Shown one piece after another: positions 26,810 through 37,176 of a stretch of 64,000 nucleotides of DNA. Both the position numbers and the translations under genes were made by a program. The notes beneath the pieces were generated by a model. It made no database searches. It saw only the letters and a list, made by a program, of their open reading frames with translations, and had not been told where the DNA came from. Each line of letters starts with the position of its first letter. Position 1 is the first letter of the stretch. The stretch comes from Stenotrophomonas sp. ASS1 (GTDB taxonomy: Bacteria; Pseudomonadota; Gammaproteobacteria; Xanthomonadales; Xanthomonadaceae): contig NZ_CP031167.1 of assembly GCF_004346925.1 (NCBI RefSeq), forward strand, positions 3,864,001 to 3,928,000. Reading direction: 5' to 3'.

Positions 26810-26818
26810 CGTTTCAGG

Positions 26819-29800
26819 TCACGTCGTGGACTTGCGCTTGAACACGCGCTGCACCACCACGAAGAACAGCGGCACGAAGAACACGCCGAGCACGGTGCCG
26901 ACGATCATGCCGCCGAGCACACCGGTGCCGATCGCCTGCTTGGCACCGGAGCCGGCACCGGTGGAGATTGCCAGCGGCACCACGCCCATGCCGAAGGCCA
27001 GCGAGGTCATCACGATCGGGCGCAAGCGGTCGCGCACGGCGTGCATGATCGACTCGATCAGGCTGGCCCCCTTCTCCAGGTTTTCCTTGGCGAACTCGAC
27101 GATCAGGATCGCGTTCTTGCTGGTCAGGCCCACCGTGGTCAGCATCGCCACCTGGAAGTAGATGTCGCGCTCCAGGCCCTTGAAGGTGTTGGCCAGCACC
27201 GCGCCGAGGATACCCAGCGGGGCCGCCAGCAGCACCGCGGTCGGCACGCTCCAGCTTTCATACATCGCGGCCAGACACAGGAACACGATCATCAGCGACA
27301 GCGTGTACAGCAGCGGCGTCTGCGAGCCGGCCTGGCGTTCCTGGTAGGACATCGCCGTCCACTCGATGCCGAAGCCCGCCGGCAGCTGCTTGGCCAGCTG
27401 TTCGATCTCGGCCATGGCATCACCGGACGCGACACCCGGGGCCGGTTCGCCCTGGATTTCCATCGCCGACACACCGTTGTAGCGCTCAAGACGCGGCGAA
27501 CCATAGTCCCAGTGCTTGGTGGCGAACGCGCTGAACGGCACCATCTCGCCCTTGTCGTTCTTCACGGACCACAGATCGAAGTCCTCCGGCACCATGCGGA
27601 ACGGCTGGTCGGCCTGCACGAACACACGCTTGACGCGGCCACGATCGACGAAGTCGTCGATGTACGAGCTGCCCCATGCGGCGGCCAAGGTACCGTTGAT
27701 CTGGTCGATCGACAGCCCCAGCGAGGTCGCCTTGGCTGCATCGATGTCGATGCGGAACTGCGGCGTGTCTTCCTGGCCGTTCGGGCGCACGTTGGCCAGC
27801 TTCTTGCTGCCGGCGGCGAGGCCCAGCAGCTGGTTGCGCGCGGCCACCAGTGCCTCGTGGCCCTGGCCGCTGTTGTCCTTCAGGAAGAAGGTGTAGCCCG
27901 ACGCGGTACCCAGTTCCGGAATGGCCGGCGGCGGGAAGGCGAAGATGAAGGCATCCTTGATCTGGCCCAGTGCCGCCATCGCGCGACCGGTGATCGGCAT
28001 CACGCCATTGTCGGCGTCACGCTCGCTCCAGTCCTTCAGCTTGACGAATGCCATGCCCGCGTTCTGGCCCATACCGGCGAAGCTGAAGCCCTGCACCGAG
28101 AACACCGAGTCCACCGCATCCTTCTCGTTCTGCAGGAAGTGGTTTTCCAGTGCCGCGATCGATTCCAGCGTACGTTCCTGGGTGGCACCGACCGGCGCCT
28201 GCACCAGCGCCATCAGCACGCCCTGGTCTTCATTGGGCAGGAACGAGCTGGGCAGGCGCACGAACAGCACGCCCATCAGCACGAACAGTGCCGCCACGAT
28301 GCCCATGAAGCGCCACGGACGGTGGATGATGCCGCGCACACCGCGCTGGTAGCTTTCGCTGGTGCGGTCGAAGCCGCGGTTGAAACCATTGAAGAAACGA
28401 CCGGACCAGCCCTTGTGTGCGACGTGGTGCTCACCCTTCTTCAGCGGCTTGAGCATCGTCGCGCACAGCGCCGGGGTCAGCACGATCGCGACCAGCACCG
28501 ACAGCGCCATCGCCGAAACGATCGTGGCCGAGAACTGGCGGTAGATCACGCCGGTGGAGCCGCTCATGAAGGCCATCGGCACGAACACCGCCGACAGCAC
28601 CAGGCCGATACCCACCAGCGCGCCGGTGATCTGGCCCATCGACTTGCGGGTGGCCTCAAGCGGCGACAGTCCTTCCTCGGACATGATGCGCTCGACGTTC
28701 TCCACCACCACGATGGCATCGTCCACCAGCAGGCCGATCGCCAGCACCATCGCGAACATGGTCAGCATGTTCACCGAGAAGCCCAGCATCGCCAGCACGC
28801 CGAAAGTACCCAGCAGCACCACCGGCACGGCGATGGTCGGGATCAGGGTGGCGCGGAAGTTCTGCAGGAACAGGTACATCACCACGAACACCAGCACGAT
28901 CGCTTCGATCAGGGTCTGCACCACGCCCTTGATCGACACGCGCACGAACGGGGTGGTGTCGTACGGGATCTCGGCCTTCAGGCCGGCCGGGAAGAAGCTC
29001 TTCATGTCCTGCAGCGCGGCATCCACGCCGGCCGCGGTATCCAGCGCGTTGGCGCCGGTGGCCAGGGTGACCGCCAGGCCGCTGGCCGGCTGGCCGTTGT
29101 AGCGGGTGACGAAGTCGTAGGACTCTGCACCCAGTTCGACACGGGCGACATCGCCCAGGCGCAGCTCGGCACCGTCCTGCGCACCGCGCACGATGATGTT
29201 GCGGAACTGTTCCGGGGTCTGCAGGCGCGACTGCGCATTGATGGTGGCGTTGAGCTGCTGGCCCTTGATCGACGGCGCGCCGCCGAGCTGGCCGATGGCC
29301 ACCTGGGCGTTCTGTGCCTTGACTGCTGCGGTCACTTCCGCAACCGACAGGCCATAGGTATGCAGCTTGTTCGGGTCCAGCCAGATACGCATGGCGTACT
29401 TGCCACCGAACACCTGGATGTTGCCCACGCCCGGCACGCGGCTCAGGCGATCGACGACATTGGAACCGACGTAGTCGGCGATGTCGTTGGCGTCCATGCT
29501 GCCGTTCTCGGACACGAACGCGATGACGTTCAGGAAGCCCGAGCTGGACTTGGCCACGTTGATGCCCTGCCGCTGCACTTCCTGCGGCAGCAGCGGCATG
29601 GCCAGCTGCAGCTTGTTCTGCACCTGCACCTGGGCGATGTCCGGGTTGGTGCCGCTCTCGAAGGTCAGGGTGATGGTGGCCTGGCCGTTGGACGAGCTGT
29701 TGGAGGAGAAATAGATCAGGCCATCAAGGCCCTTCATGTTCTGCTCGATGATCTGCGTCACCGAGTCCTCGACCACCTTGGCCGATGCACCCGGGTAGGT

Positions 29801-29941
29801 GGCGCTGATTTCCACCGCCGGCGGTGCGACGTTGGGGTACATCGAGACCGGCAGCTTGAACAGGGCCAGGCCGCCGGCGAGCATGATGATGATGGCGATC
29901 ACCCACGCGAAGATGGGTCGATCGATGAAAAAGCGTGCCAT
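26819..29941 (-). CDS. smeE: RND transporter of the SmeDEF multidrug efflux pump
   Basis: Inner-membrane proton/drug antiporter of the HAE1 RND family, 1040 residues, normal length. Visible features: first helix after [17 protein letters not shown], the proton-relay aspartates in [16 protein letters not shown] and the partner lysine in [16 protein letters not shown]. SmeDEF exports quinolones, tetracyclines, chloramphenicol, macrolides and other drugs in S. maltophilia. It starts 12 bp after smeD. Confidence 0.98.
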   Translation of the reverse strand: MARFFIDRPIFAWVIAIIIMLAGGLALFKLPVSMYPNVAPPAVEISATYPGASAKVVEDSVTQIIEQNMKGLDGLIYFSSNSSSNGQATITLTFESGTNPDIAQVQVQNKLQLAMPLLPQEVQRQGINVAKSSSGFLNVIAFVSENGSMDANDIADYVGSNVVDRLSRVPGVGNIQVFGGKYAMRIWLDPNKLHTYGLSVAEVTAAVKAQNAQVAIGQLGGAPSIKGQQLNATINAQSRLQTPEQFRNIIVRGAQDGAELRLGDVARVELGAESYDFVTRYNGQPASGLAVTLATGANALDTAAGVDAALQDMKSFFPAGLKAEIPYDTTPFVRVSIKGVVQTLIEAIVLVFVVMYLFLQNFRATLIPTIAVPVVLLGTFGVLAMLGFSVNMLTMFAMVLAIGLLVDDAIVVVENVERIMSEEGLSPLEATRKSMGQITGALVGIGLVLSAVFVPMAFMSGSTGVIYRQFSATIVSAMALSVLVAIVLTPALCATMLKPLKKGEHHVAHKGWSGRFFNGFNRGFDRTSESYQRGVRGIIHRPWRFMGIVAALFVLMGVLFVRLPSSFLPNEDQGVLMALVQAPVGATQERTLESIAALENHFLQNEKDAVDSVFSVQGFSFAGMGQNAGMAFVKLKDWSERDADNGVMPITGRAMAALGQIKDAFIFAFPPPAIPELGTASGYTFFLKDNSGQGHEALVAARNQLLGLAAGSKKLANVRPNGQEDTPQFRIDIDAAKATSLGLSIDQINGTLAAAWGSSYIDDFVDRGRVKRVFVQADQPFRMVPEDFDLWSVKNDKGEMVPFSAFATKHWDYGSPRLERYNGVSAMEIQGEPAPGVASGDAMAEIEQLAKQLPAGFGIEWTAMSYQERQAGSQTPLLYTLSLMIVFLCLAAMYESWSVPTAVLLAAPLGILGAVLANTFKGLERDIYFQVAMLTTVGLTSKNAILIVEFAKENLEKGASLIESIMHAVRDRLRPIVMTSLAFGMGVVPLAISTGAGSGAKQAIGTGVLGGMIVGTVLGVFFVPLFFVVVQRVFKRKSTT

Positions 29942-29953
29942 GGGGTTCTCCGC

Positions 29954-31138
29954 TTACTTCGCGTCGCCGGCCGGGGAGGCAGGCTGGGCGGCCGCTGCCG
30001 GCTTGGCCGGAGCAGCGCCCTTCTCGGTGGCCTTGACCGGCATGCCGGGGCCGATCTTCTGCAGGCCTTCGACAATGACCTTGTCGCCGGCCTTCAGACC
30101 GTCCTCGACCAGCCACTTGTCGCCGACCGTGCGGCTGACCTTGACCGGGCGCACTTCGACCTTGTTGTCCTTGCCGACCACCATGGCGGTGGTGTCGCCC
30201 TTCGGATCGCGGGCGATGCCCTGCATCGGTACCAGCACCGCATCGCTGCGCACGCCGCCACCGATCACCGCGCGCACGTACGTGCCCGGCATCAGCAGGC
30301 CGTCCGGATTGTCCACCTTCACGCGCAGGCCGAAGCTGCCGGTGGCCGGGTCGACGCTGACTTCGGAGAACTCCAGCGTGCCCTTGTGCTCGAAGGTGCT
30401 GCCGTCTTCCATCAGGATGCTGACCGGCAGCGTCTGGTTGTCCTGCAGGCGGCCCGCGGCCAGCTCGCGGCGCAGCTGCAGCAGCTCGGCCGAGGACTGG
30501 GTCAGGTCGACATAGATCGGGTCCAGCTGCTGCACGGTGGCCAGCGCATTGGCCTGGCCGGCGCTGACCAGCGCACCCTGGGTGACGCTGGACTTGCCGA
30601 TGCGGCCGCTGATCGGCGCGGTGATGCGGGCGTAGCCCAGAGTGACGTTGGCCGCATCCAGCGAGGCCTTGGCGGCGCCGACGTCGGCCTCGGCCTGCTT
30701 CTGCGCGGCCACCGCGTTTTCCAGGTCCTGCTGGCTGACCGCATCAACCTTGGCCAGCTCGGTGATGCGCTTGGCGCTCAGGCGCGCGGCGTTGGCGGTG
30801 GCCTCGGCACGCGCCAGCTGGGCACGGGCACTGTTGGCCTGTGCGCGGTAGCTGGCGTCCTCGATCTGGTACAGCGGCTCGCCGGCCTTGACCATGCCGC
30901 CCTCGGTGAACAGGCGCTTGGCGACGATGCCGTTGACCTGCGGACGCACTTCGGCGACCAGGAAGGCGTTGGTACGGCCCGGCAGCTCGCGGGTGAGGCC
31001 CACGGTCTCGGACTTCAGCGTGACCACGGTGACGTCACCCGGGCCCTGTTCGGGGGCCTGGGGTTGGCCGCCGCAGGCAGCCACGGTCGCGGCGATTGCC
31101 AGCGACAGTGCAAAGGGTCGGATTCGGCTCAGCAACAT
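29954..31138 (-). CDS. smeD: Periplasmic adaptor of the SmeDEF efflux pump
   Basis: Membrane-fusion lipoprotein joining SmeE and SmeF. It has 394 residues from the ATG at 31138, with lipobox Cys22 (VAAC). The hairpin (QANSARAQLARAEATANAARL), lipoyl and beta-barrel segments (RITAPISGRIGKSSVTQGALVSAGQ) follow in the usual order, with an Ala/Pro-rich C-terminus. The frame is open to 31303, but the upstream part overlaps the SmeT operator. First gene of the smeDEF operon, divergent from smeT. Confidence 0.97.
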   Translation of the reverse strand: MLLSRIRPFALSLAIAATVAACGGQPQAPEQGPGDVTVVTLKSETVGLTRELPGRTNAFLVAEVRPQVNGIVAKRLFTEGGMVKAGEPLYQIEDASYRAQANSARAQLARAEATANAARLSAKRITELAKVDAVSQQDLENAVAAQKQAEADVGAAKASLDAANVTLGYARITAPISGRIGKSSVTQGALVSAGQANALATVQQLDPIYVDLTQSSAELLQLRRELAAGRLQDNQTLPVSILMEDGSTFEHKGTLEFSEVSVDPATGSFGLRVKVDNPDGLLMPGTYVRAVIGGGVRSDAVLVPMQGIARDPKGDTTAMVVGKDNKVEVRPVKVSRTVGDKWLVEDGLKAGDKVIVEGLQKIGPGMPVKATEKGAAPAKPAAAAQPASPAGDAK

Positions 31139-31290
31139 GACGGAAAGGCTCTTGAAGGAAAGGGTCTCAGCCAGCGCTGATACGGCGGACCCTCCACCAG
31201 CGAAGGTGAAGACCGTGCGAACAGCGCCCACCCGGGTGGAGTGGGAGCCGGACGGGCCTGCCACGCACACGACGGGAATGATGGGTGCGA

Positions 31291-31320
31291 AATATACATA
31301 CATGCTTGTTTGTTTGTAAA
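31291..31320. promoter_or_regulatory. smeT/smeDEF divergent promoter and SmeT operator
   Basis: An AT-rich patch holds a 28-bp pseudo-palindrome, 31291-31318 (AATATACATACATG and CTTGTTTGTTTGTA, 9 of 14 pairs symmetric), matching the size of the reported SmeT operator. On the minus strand TTTACA (31320-31315) and TATATT (31296-31291), 18 bp apart, look like the smeD promoter, with the operator filling the spacer. For smeT a TACAAT -10 lies at 31325-31330. Confidence 0.8.
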
Positions 31321-31365
31321 CCGGTACAATTCAGCCACGTTTCACCCGCACTCGTACCCACACCC

Positions 31366-32025
31366 ATGGCCCGCAAGACCAAAGAGGACACCCAGGCAAC
31401 CCGGGAAGGCATCCTTGACGCCGCCGAAGCCTGCTTCCATGAACACGGCGTGGCACGTACCACGCTGGAGATGATCGGTGCCCGCGCCGGCTATACCCGT
31501 GGCGCGGTGTACTGGCACTTCAAGAACAAGAGCGAGGTGCTGGCCGCGATCGTCGAACGGGTGCACCTGCCCTTCATGCAGGAACTGGAGCGCACCTCCA
31601 CCGACCAGCGCGACACACCGGTGCACGACCTGCGCGCAGTGATGATCCACTCGTTCATCGAGCTGTCCGAGGACGAACGCCTGCGCAAGACCATGGAGAT
31701 CATGCTGCGCAGCGACGCCTCGGCCGATACCAAGGTGCTGACCGAAATGCAGCAGGCCGGTTTCCGCGATGCGCTGGACCGGATGGAGCGCGCCCTGCGC
31801 CGGGCCCAGGACCTGGGCCAGCTGCGCGAAGGCGCGGACCCGAAGATCGCCGCGCGCATGCTGCACGCCACTGTGCTGGGCGTACTGCATGGCGCGATGG
31901 TCGAACCGGAACTGATGGACCTCAAGCGCGACGGCATGCTTGCGCTGGACATGACCCTGGCCGCCTACGTGAAAGAAGGGGTGTTCGTGCCCGGGACGGT
32001 GCCCGAGCCGCTGCCCGAAGCGTGA
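31366..32025 (+). CDS. smeT: TetR-family repressor of smeDEF
   Basis: Local repressor of smeDEF and of itself. It has 219 residues from the ATG at 31366 (MARKTKEDTQATREG). The DNA-binding helix-turn-helix is at about 30-52 (TTLEMIGARAGYTRGAVYWHFKNK), and the rest is the ligand/dimer domain. Residue 166 is Leu, the wild-type state at the position where L166Q has been reported in an efflux-overproducing mutant. The frame is intact, so repression should work. Divergent from smeD over the operator. Confidence 0.97.
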   Translation: MARKTKEDTQATREGILDAAEACFHEHGVARTTLEMIGARAGYTRGAVYWHFKNKSEVLAAIVERVHLPFMQELERTSTDQRDTPVHDLRAVMIHSFIELSEDERLRKTMEIMLRSDASADTKVLTEMQQAGFRDALDRMERALRRAQDLGQLREGADPKIAARMLHATVLGVLHGAMVEPELMDLKRDGMLALDMTLAAYVKEGVFVPGTVPEPLPEA

Positions 32026-32070
32026 GTAGAGCTGCTGCCGCCACCGCGACACTCATCTGAGGACGGACCC

Positions 32071-33063
32071 ATGATCCTGGACAACGTGGTGTGGGGCTTC
32101 ATCGGCTGCGGCAGCGTCACCGAGAAGAAGAGCGGGCCGGCTCTGGCCAACACGCCGGGCTCACGGGTGGCGGCGGTCATGCGCCGCAATGCGGCGTTGG
32201 CCGAGGATTATGCGCGGCGCCATGCGATTCCCCGCTGGTACGCGGACGCCGATGCACTCATCGCCGACCCGGAAGTGAACGCGATCTATGTTGCGACGCC
32301 GCCCTCCACGCACATGCACTACGCATTGCAGGCGATTGCCGCGGGCAAGCCGGTCTACATCGAAAAGCCGATGGCCATGGACCACGGCGAGTGCCAGCGC
32401 ATCATTGAAGCCAGCGCTCGCAGCGGCGTGCCGGTGTTCGTGGCCTACTACCGTCGCGCCCTGCCCCGCTTCGCGCAGGTGAAGCAGCTGCTGGACAGCG
32501 GCGCGATCGGCACGCCGCGCAGCGTGCGCGCCACCTTGCACCGGCCGCATTCGGCGAACGCTGCATCGCCGGACTTCTGGCGAACCAATCCGGCGATCGC
32601 CGGCGGCGGGCTGTTCGTCGATCTGGGCTCGCATACCCTGGACCTGCTGGACCATTTGCTGGGGCCGCTGAGCGATGTGCGTGGCCTGGCCAGCTCGTTG
32701 ACCGGCGCCTACGTCGCCGAGGACAGCGTCTCGATGTGCTTCCGCACCGGCACGGGGGCGCACGGCATCGCGCAATGGAGCTTCTGCGCGTTCCGCCGCC
32801 AGGATGAAATCGAAATCACCGGCGATCGCGGACAGCTGCGCTTTGCCACCTTCGAGGATGTTCCAGTGGTTCTGGAGACCGAGGCCGGCGTGCAGGCGTT
32901 CGATATCCCGAACCCGCCGTCGATCCAGCAGCCGTTGATCGCCACTCTGGTGGATGAGCTGCGCGGCAACGGCCACTCGCCATCCAACGGCATCAGCGCC
33001 GCTCGCACCAGCGCGGTGATCGACCAGGTGCTGCAGGCCTACCGCACGCGGCACTCGCGCTGA
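32071..33063 (+). CDS. Gfo/Idh/MocA-family oxidoreductase
   Basis: NAD(P)-dependent sugar-type dehydrogenase of 330 residues. The Rossmann motif is GFIGCGSVTEKKSGPAL; the EKP motif is IEKPMAMD and a dehydrogenase-domain signature is GGLFVDLGSHTLDLLDHLLG. The substrate is unknown. It starts 45 bp after smeT on the same strand and may be co-transcribed with it. Ends shortly before a hairpin facing hslU. Confidence 0.9.
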   Translation: MILDNVVWGFIGCGSVTEKKSGPALANTPGSRVAAVMRRNAALAEDYARRHAIPRWYADADALIADPEVNAIYVATPPSTHMHYALQAIAAGKPVYIEKPMAMDHGECQRIIEASARSGVPVFVAYYRRALPRFAQVKQLLDSGAIGTPRSVRATLHRPHSANAASPDFWRTNPAIAGGGLFVDLGSHTLDLLDHLLGPLSDVRGLASSLTGAYVAEDSVSMCFRTGTGAHGIAQWSFCAFRRQDEIEITGDRGQLRFATFEDVPVVLETEAGVQAFDIPNPPSIQQPLIATLVDELRGNGHSPSNGISAARTSAVIDQVLQAYRTRHSR

Positions 33064-33076
33064 CCGCCAACGCAGA

Positions 33077-33096
33077 AGGCCGCCTTTCGGCGGCCT
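33077..33096. terminator. Hairpin between convergent oxidoreductase and hslU
   Basis: AGGCCGCC-tttc-GGCGGCCT is a perfect 8-bp stem in the 54-bp convergent gap. U-runs are poor on both strands, so termination strength is uncertain. Confidence 0.5.
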
Positions 33097-33117
33097 CATG
33101 CTTTGCAGCGTCGGGCA

Positions 33118-34491
33118 TTACAGGATGTAGCGGCTCAGGTCCGGGTCCTGCACCAGCTCGCCCAAGTGTGCATCGACGTAGGCGCTGTCGATGGCGAGGG
33201 TTTCACCGTCGCGGTCCGGTGCCTCGTAGCTGAGCGAATCCAACAGGCGCTCCAGTACGGTGTGCAGGCGACGGGCACCGATGTTCTCCTGGCGCTCGTT
33301 CACCTGGAAGGCGATCTCGGCCAGACGATCAATAGCATCGGCAGTGAAGCTGACCTTGACGCCTTCGGTGGCCAGCAGCGCTTCGTACTGCTTGGTCAGC
33401 GCGGCCTTCGGCTCGGTCAGGATACGCACGAAATCACCCTTGCTCAGCGCACCCAGCTCCACGCGGATCGGGAAGCGGCCCTGCAGCTCCGGAATCAGAT
33501 CGCTGGGCTTGGCCAGGTGGAACGCACCCGAAGCAATGAACAGGATGTGGTCGGTCTTGATCGTGCCGTACTTGGTGGACACGTTGGAGCCTTCCACCAG
33601 CGGCAGCAGGTCGCGCTGCACGCCTTCGCGCGAGACGTCGCCACCACCGACGTTGTCACCACGCTTGGCGACCTTGTCGATCTCGTCGATGAAGACGATG
33701 CCGTGCTGCTCGCAGGCCTCGATCGCGGCAGTGCGGATGTCGTCCTCGTTGACCAGCTTGCCGGCCTCTTCCTCGATCAGCAGCGGACGCGCGGCCTTGA
33801 TGGTCAGCGTGCGCTTGTGCGCCTTGGCGCCGCCGCCGAGGTTGGCGAACATCGACTTCAGCTGCTGGCCCATTTCCTCCATGCCCGGCGGGGTCATGAT
33901 GTCCATGCTGACGTTGGCAGCCAGGTCGAGCTCGATCTCGCGTTCGTCCAGCTCACCGTTGCGCAGCATCTTGCGGAACTTGATGCGGGTCTCGTTGTCC
34001 TGCGCCGACGGCTCGTTGCGGGCGACTTCCGGATCGAAACCGATGCCACCGCTGCGGCGCGGCAGCAGCGCATCGAGGATGCGGTCTTCGGCGCGTTCTT
34101 CGGCCTGGGTACGCACGCGCACCTTGGCCTGTTCGCGGTACAGCTTGACCGCGGTATCGGCCAGGTCGCGGATGATCTGCTCGACGTCCTTGCCGACGTA
34201 GCCGACTTCGGTGAAGCGGGTGGCTTCAACCTTGACGAACGGCGCGTTGGCCAGGGTGGCCAGTCGACGCGCGATCTCGGTCTTGCCGACGCCGGTCGGG
34301 CCGATCATCAGGATGTTCTTCGGCATCACTTCATTGCGCAGCTCGGGCACCAGCTGCATGCGGCGCCAGCGGTTGCGCAGGGCAATGGCCACGGCGCGCT
34401 TGGCGTCGTGCTGGCCCACGATATGCCGGTCCAGTTCCTGCACGATCTCGCGCGGGGTCATGGTGGCGGAGGAAACTTCGATCTTCGACAT
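33118..34491 (-). CDS. hslU: ATP-dependent protease ATPase subunit HslU
   Basis: AAA+ unfoldase that feeds substrates to HslV. It has 457 residues from the ATG at 34491 ([17 protein letters not shown]). Walker A is GPTGVGKTE, Walker B is [12 protein letters not shown], and the pore motif sits in the GYVGKDV segment. The C-terminus ends LSRYIL, the tail that docks into HslV. It is downstream of hslV, with SMAG repeats in the 103-bp gap. Confidence 0.98.
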   Translation of the reverse strand: MSKIEVSSATMTPREIVQELDRHIVGQHDAKRAVAIALRNRWRRMQLVPELRNEVMPKNILMIGPTGVGKTEIARRLATLANAPFVKVEATRFTEVGYVGKDVEQIIRDLADTAVKLYREQAKVRVRTQAEERAEDRILDALLPRRSGGIGFDPEVARNEPSAQDNETRIKFRKMLRNGELDEREIELDLAANVSMDIMTPPGMEEMGQQLKSMFANLGGGAKAHKRTLTIKAARPLLIEEEAGKLVNEDDIRTAAIEACEQHGIVFIDEIDKVAKRGDNVGGGDVSREGVQRDLLPLVEGSNVSTKYGTIKTDHILFIASGAFHLAKPSDLIPELQGRFPIRVELGALSKGDFVRILTEPKAALTKQYEALLATEGVKVSFTADAIDRLAEIAFQVNERQENIGARRLHTVLERLLDSLSYEAPDRDGETLAIDSAYVDAHLGELVQDPDLSRYIL

Positions 34492-34516
34492 GGATGTGCT
34501 CACGGATTCATTGTCG

Positions 34517-34589
34517 GTAGTGCCGGCCACTGGCCGGCAACCAGGCACGCGTGCGGGGGATCATGAGGTTGCCGGCCAGCGGCCGGCAC
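34517..34589. repeat. SMAG pair between hslV and hslU (one copy degenerate)
   Basis: Plus copy 34517-34541. The second copy (about 34567-34589) keeps the TGCCGGCC/GGCCGGCA stem but has lost the CTAC end (CACGCC). Confidence 0.85.
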
Positions 34590-34594
34590 GCCCC

Positions 34595-35146
34595 TCACAG
34601 CTCCTCGACCACCACGTTGCGGTTGGTGTAGATGCAGATGTCGCCGGCAATGCCGATCGCTTCGCTGGCAATGGTGCGCGCATCCAGTTCGGTGTGCGCC
34701 ATCAGTGCGCGCGCGGCCGACAGTGCATAGGAACCACCGGAACCGATGGCGATGATGCCGTCCTCCGGCTCGATCACATCACCGGTGCCGCTGATGATCA
34801 GCGAGGTTTCCTTGTCGGCCACTGCCAGCAGGGCCTCGAGCTTGCCGAGGCGGCGCTCGGTGCGCCAATCCTTGGCCAGTTCGACCGCAGCGCGCTGCAG
34901 CTGGCCGTGCTTTTCCAGCTTGGCCTCGAACAGCTCGAACAGGGTGAAGGCATCGGCGGCGGCACCGGCGAAGCCGGCCAGCACCTGGCCGTCACGGCCA
35001 AGGCGGCGCACCTTGCGCGCATTGCCCTTCATCACGGTGTGGCCCAGCGTGACCTGGCCGTCGCCGGCAATGGCCACGTGCTCGCCGCGACGGACGCAGA
35101 CGATGGTGGTGGCGTGGAAAACGTTGGGATTCTGACTGGGGTCCAT
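34595..35146 (-). CDS. hslV: ATP-dependent protease proteolytic subunit HslV
   Basis: Threonine protease forming the HslUV core. It has 183 residues from the ATG at 35146 ([20 protein letters not shown]). The catalytic Thr of E. coli HslV (TTIV) lies here after an 11-12-residue leader, as in other Xanthomonadaceae, so the leader must be removed to expose it. GDGQVTLG and [14 protein letters not shown] are typical. First gene of hslVU. Confidence 0.96.
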   Translation of the reverse strand: MDPSQNPNVFHATTIVCVRRGEHVAIAGDGQVTLGHTVMKGNARKVRRLGRDGQVLAGFAGAAADAFTLFELFEAKLEKHGQLQRAAVELAKDWRTERRLGKLEALLAVADKETSLIISGTGDVIEPEDGIIAIGSGGSYALSAARALMAHTELDARTIASEAIGIAGDICIYTNRNVVVEEL

Positions 35147-35319
35147 GCGGCCTCCGATAGCTGTTCCCGGGACATGGGGACAGCGCCGGGTGCGATCAAG
35201 CCTGTGCGGATGGCTGCCGTTCAGCGCTTGGCCGCGCCCCATCGACAGGAGGGCGCCTTTCTGACGAGCGCATCGCAATGCGCGCGGATCCCACCGCCCG
35301 AACGTGGAACACCTGCCGT

Positions 35320-35520
35320 TCAGCGTTTTGCCTGCGACGGCCGATCCGGATTCGGCTCGATGCCCCAGGCGAGGTACCAGTCTTCACCCTGCGTCTCGAT
35401 CGGATGCTGGGTGCGGCCGGAGCCATTGCCGCAGGCCAGGGCGTCAGCCGCGCAGTAGCGGTCGCAGCCCCAACAGATGCGCTCGGGGTGTTTGGGATGC
35501 AACGGTATGGGCTTCGCCAT
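35320..35520 (-). CDS. DUF3079 cysteine-rich small protein
   Basis: A 66-residue protein of the DUF3079 family, from the ATG at 35520 ([22 protein letters not shown]) with GAGGA as ribosome site; ten open upstream codons are not needed. Four cysteines (C16, C19, C23, C30) around CWGCDRYC suggest metal binding. Function is unknown. An FNR-type box lies 57-70 bp upstream, suggesting low-oxygen control. It stands between hslV and xerC on the same strand. Confidence 0.85.
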   Translation of the reverse strand: MAKPIPLHPKHPERICWGCDRYCAADALACGNGSGRTQHPIETQGEDWYLAWGIEPNPDRPSQAKR

Positions 35521-35576
35521 GGTGGCGGTGTCCTCGTGGCCTGCGGCCACGATGCGCCGATAGCGCCCGCCCTGCC

Positions 35577-35590
35577 CTGATCCAGATCAA
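35577..35590 (-). promoter_or_regulatory. FNR/Anr-type box before the DUF3079 gene
   Basis: On the minus strand TTGAT-ctgg-ATCAG matches TTGAT-N4-ATCAA at nine of ten positions. The centre is about 63 bp upstream of the DUF3079 ATG and just after the xerC stop, a plausible activator position. Confidence 0.6.
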
Positions 35591-35597
35591 GGGCGGT

Positions 35598-36488
35598 CTA
35601 TTCAGCCTTGTCGTCCTTGCTGCGACGCTTCGCACGTGGATGCGCGGCGTCGTAGACCTTGGCCAGGTGCTGGAAATCAAGGTGGGTGTAGATCTGGGTG
35701 GTTGCGATGTCGGCATGGCCAAGCAGTTCCTGCACACCGCGCAGGTCGCCGGACGATTCCAGGATATGGCTGGCAAAACTGTGCCGCAGCATGTGCGGAT
35801 GCACGTGCTTGAACAGGCCCTGGCGCTGCGCCAGCTGGCGGATGCGGATCTGCACCGCACGCTGGCTGATCGGCCCGTTGCGACCGGGAAACACCGGCGA
35901 GGCCGGGCCGCCGCCACTTTCCGCACGCCACGCCTGCAGCGCTTCGCGTGCCGGCCGGCCGAACGGCACGCGGCGCTGGCGATTGCCCTTGCCCATCACG
36001 TTGACCAGGCCGCTGTCGAAATCCAGGTCGCGCCAGGTCAGCGCGCAGACTTCGCTCAGGCGCAGGCCAGAGGAATAGAACAGTTCCAGCAGCGCGCGGT
36101 CACGGCGGCCGAGCTCACCTTCCGGTTCCAGCTCGACCAGCTGCACGGCTTCGTCGGCGTCAAGCACCTGCGGCAACCGGCGCGGCGCACGCGGCGCCTT
36201 CAGCGTCGCCGCCGGACTGACCTCGATGCGCCCGTGCTTGAGCAGCCAGGCGTAGAAGCTGCGGCAGGCCGACAAGCGGCGCTGCAGGCTTTTGGGTGAC
36301 AGGCCTCTGCGGTGCTCATCGGCAACGAACTGGCGCAGCGCCTCGGCATCGAGTGCGTCCACCGCAACACCGCGCGGCTCGGCCCAGACCGACAACGCGT
36401 CCAGGTCACGGCGGTAGGCATCGAGCGTATGCGCCGACATCCGCCGCTCTACCTGCAAATGCTGCAGGAAGGCCTGTACCGCGCTCAT
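35598..36488 (-). CDS. xerC: Tyrosine recombinase XerC
   Basis: Works with XerD at dif to resolve chromosome dimers. It has 296 residues, with an N-terminal SAM-like domain to about 90. The catalytic residues are R143 (GLRLSEV), K167, H232 and R235 (HMLRHSF), H258 (LLGHAD) and Y267 (TQIYTH). It follows the DUF484 gene by 13 nt in the dapF-DUF484-xerC order common in gammaproteobacteria. Confidence 0.97.
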   Translation of the reverse strand: MSAVQAFLQHLQVERRMSAHTLDAYRRDLDALSVWAEPRGVAVDALDAEALRQFVADEHRRGLSPKSLQRRLSACRSFYAWLLKHGRIEVSPAATLKAPRAPRRLPQVLDADEAVQLVELEPEGELGRRDRALLELFYSSGLRLSEVCALTWRDLDFDSGLVNVMGKGNRQRRVPFGRPAREALQAWRAESGGGPASPVFPGRNGPISQRAVQIRIRQLAQRQGLFKHVHPHMLRHSFASHILESSGDLRGVQELLGHADIATTQIYTHLDFQHLAKVYDAAHPRAKRRSKDDKAE

Positions 36489-36501
36489 CGTCGTATCCTG
36501 C

Positions 36502-37176
36502 TCAGCCCGGGAAGCGCTTCAGGCCGGTGGCCAACGCATCGCCCATCATGCGCAGGAACAGCGTGCCCATGCCCGGGTAGAAGCGGTTCGGGTCGTGGCT
36601 GCCCACAGCAATCAGGCCCACGCCCGGCAACGGCAACAGCGCGGTGGTCTGCACTTCTTCGCTGCGCACGCCATACAGCACGGCGTTCTTTTCCGGCTGC
36701 AGGCGGCCGCAGATCGGCTCGCCGTCGTTCAGACAATCGCGGAACGGGCCCAGCTGCGCATCATCGGCAGCAATCACCTGCAGCCAGTCGGCCTGCTCCA
36801 GCCCGGCCACCGGCGCGTGCACCACCAATCGCACCAGGTCGCCGGCGAAATCTTCCTGCAGCGAGGCTGCCATCGCACGCAGGGTGTCGGCGGCGTTGTC
36901 CTGCTTCATCAGCGCCAGGGTCAGCTGATGCGTGCGCACTGCCAGGCGTTCATTGACCTGGGCGGTGGCACCCAGATCGGCCAACCGTCGTGCCAGCTCG
37001 CGGTTCTTCTCGCGCAGCACTTCCAGCTGGTAGCTGGCCAGCGACGCGGTCGGGCCGTCGTCGCGTGGCACCACCAGGGTCAGGGCCAGGTCCGGGAACT
37101 GCTTGAGGAAGCCGGGATGTCGCCGCAACCAGGCAGCGACTTCATGGGCCCCGAGCTTGTCGACGGTTTCGGTCAT
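36502..37176 (-). CDS. DUF484 family (GAF-like) protein
   Basis: A 224-residue protein of the DUF484 family, with an N-terminal helix region ([19 protein letters not shown]), a coiled coil ([17 protein letters not shown]) and a GAF-like domain to the C-terminus. Function is unproven. The ATG at 37176 overlaps the dapF stop (ATGA). Conserved next to xerC, which is the main reason for the call beyond sequence. Confidence 0.92.
   Translation of the reverse strand: MTETVDKLGAHEVAAWLRRHPGFLKQFPDLALTLVVPRDDGPTASLASYQLEVLREKNRELARRLADLGATAQVNERLAVRTHQLTLALMKQDNAADTLRAMAASLQEDFAGDLVRLVVHAPVAGLEQADWLQVIAADDAQLGPFRDCLNDGEPICGRLQPEKNAVLYGVRSEEVQTTALLPLPGVGLIAVGSHDPNRFYPGMGTLFLRMMGDALATGLKRFPG

Noticed and set aside
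26786..31180. A 1464-codon open frame on the plus strand opposite smeDEF
   Set aside because: It is the mirror of smeE and smeD caused by very high GC at third positions; its product is His/Gln/Arg/Ala low complexity without any family feature.
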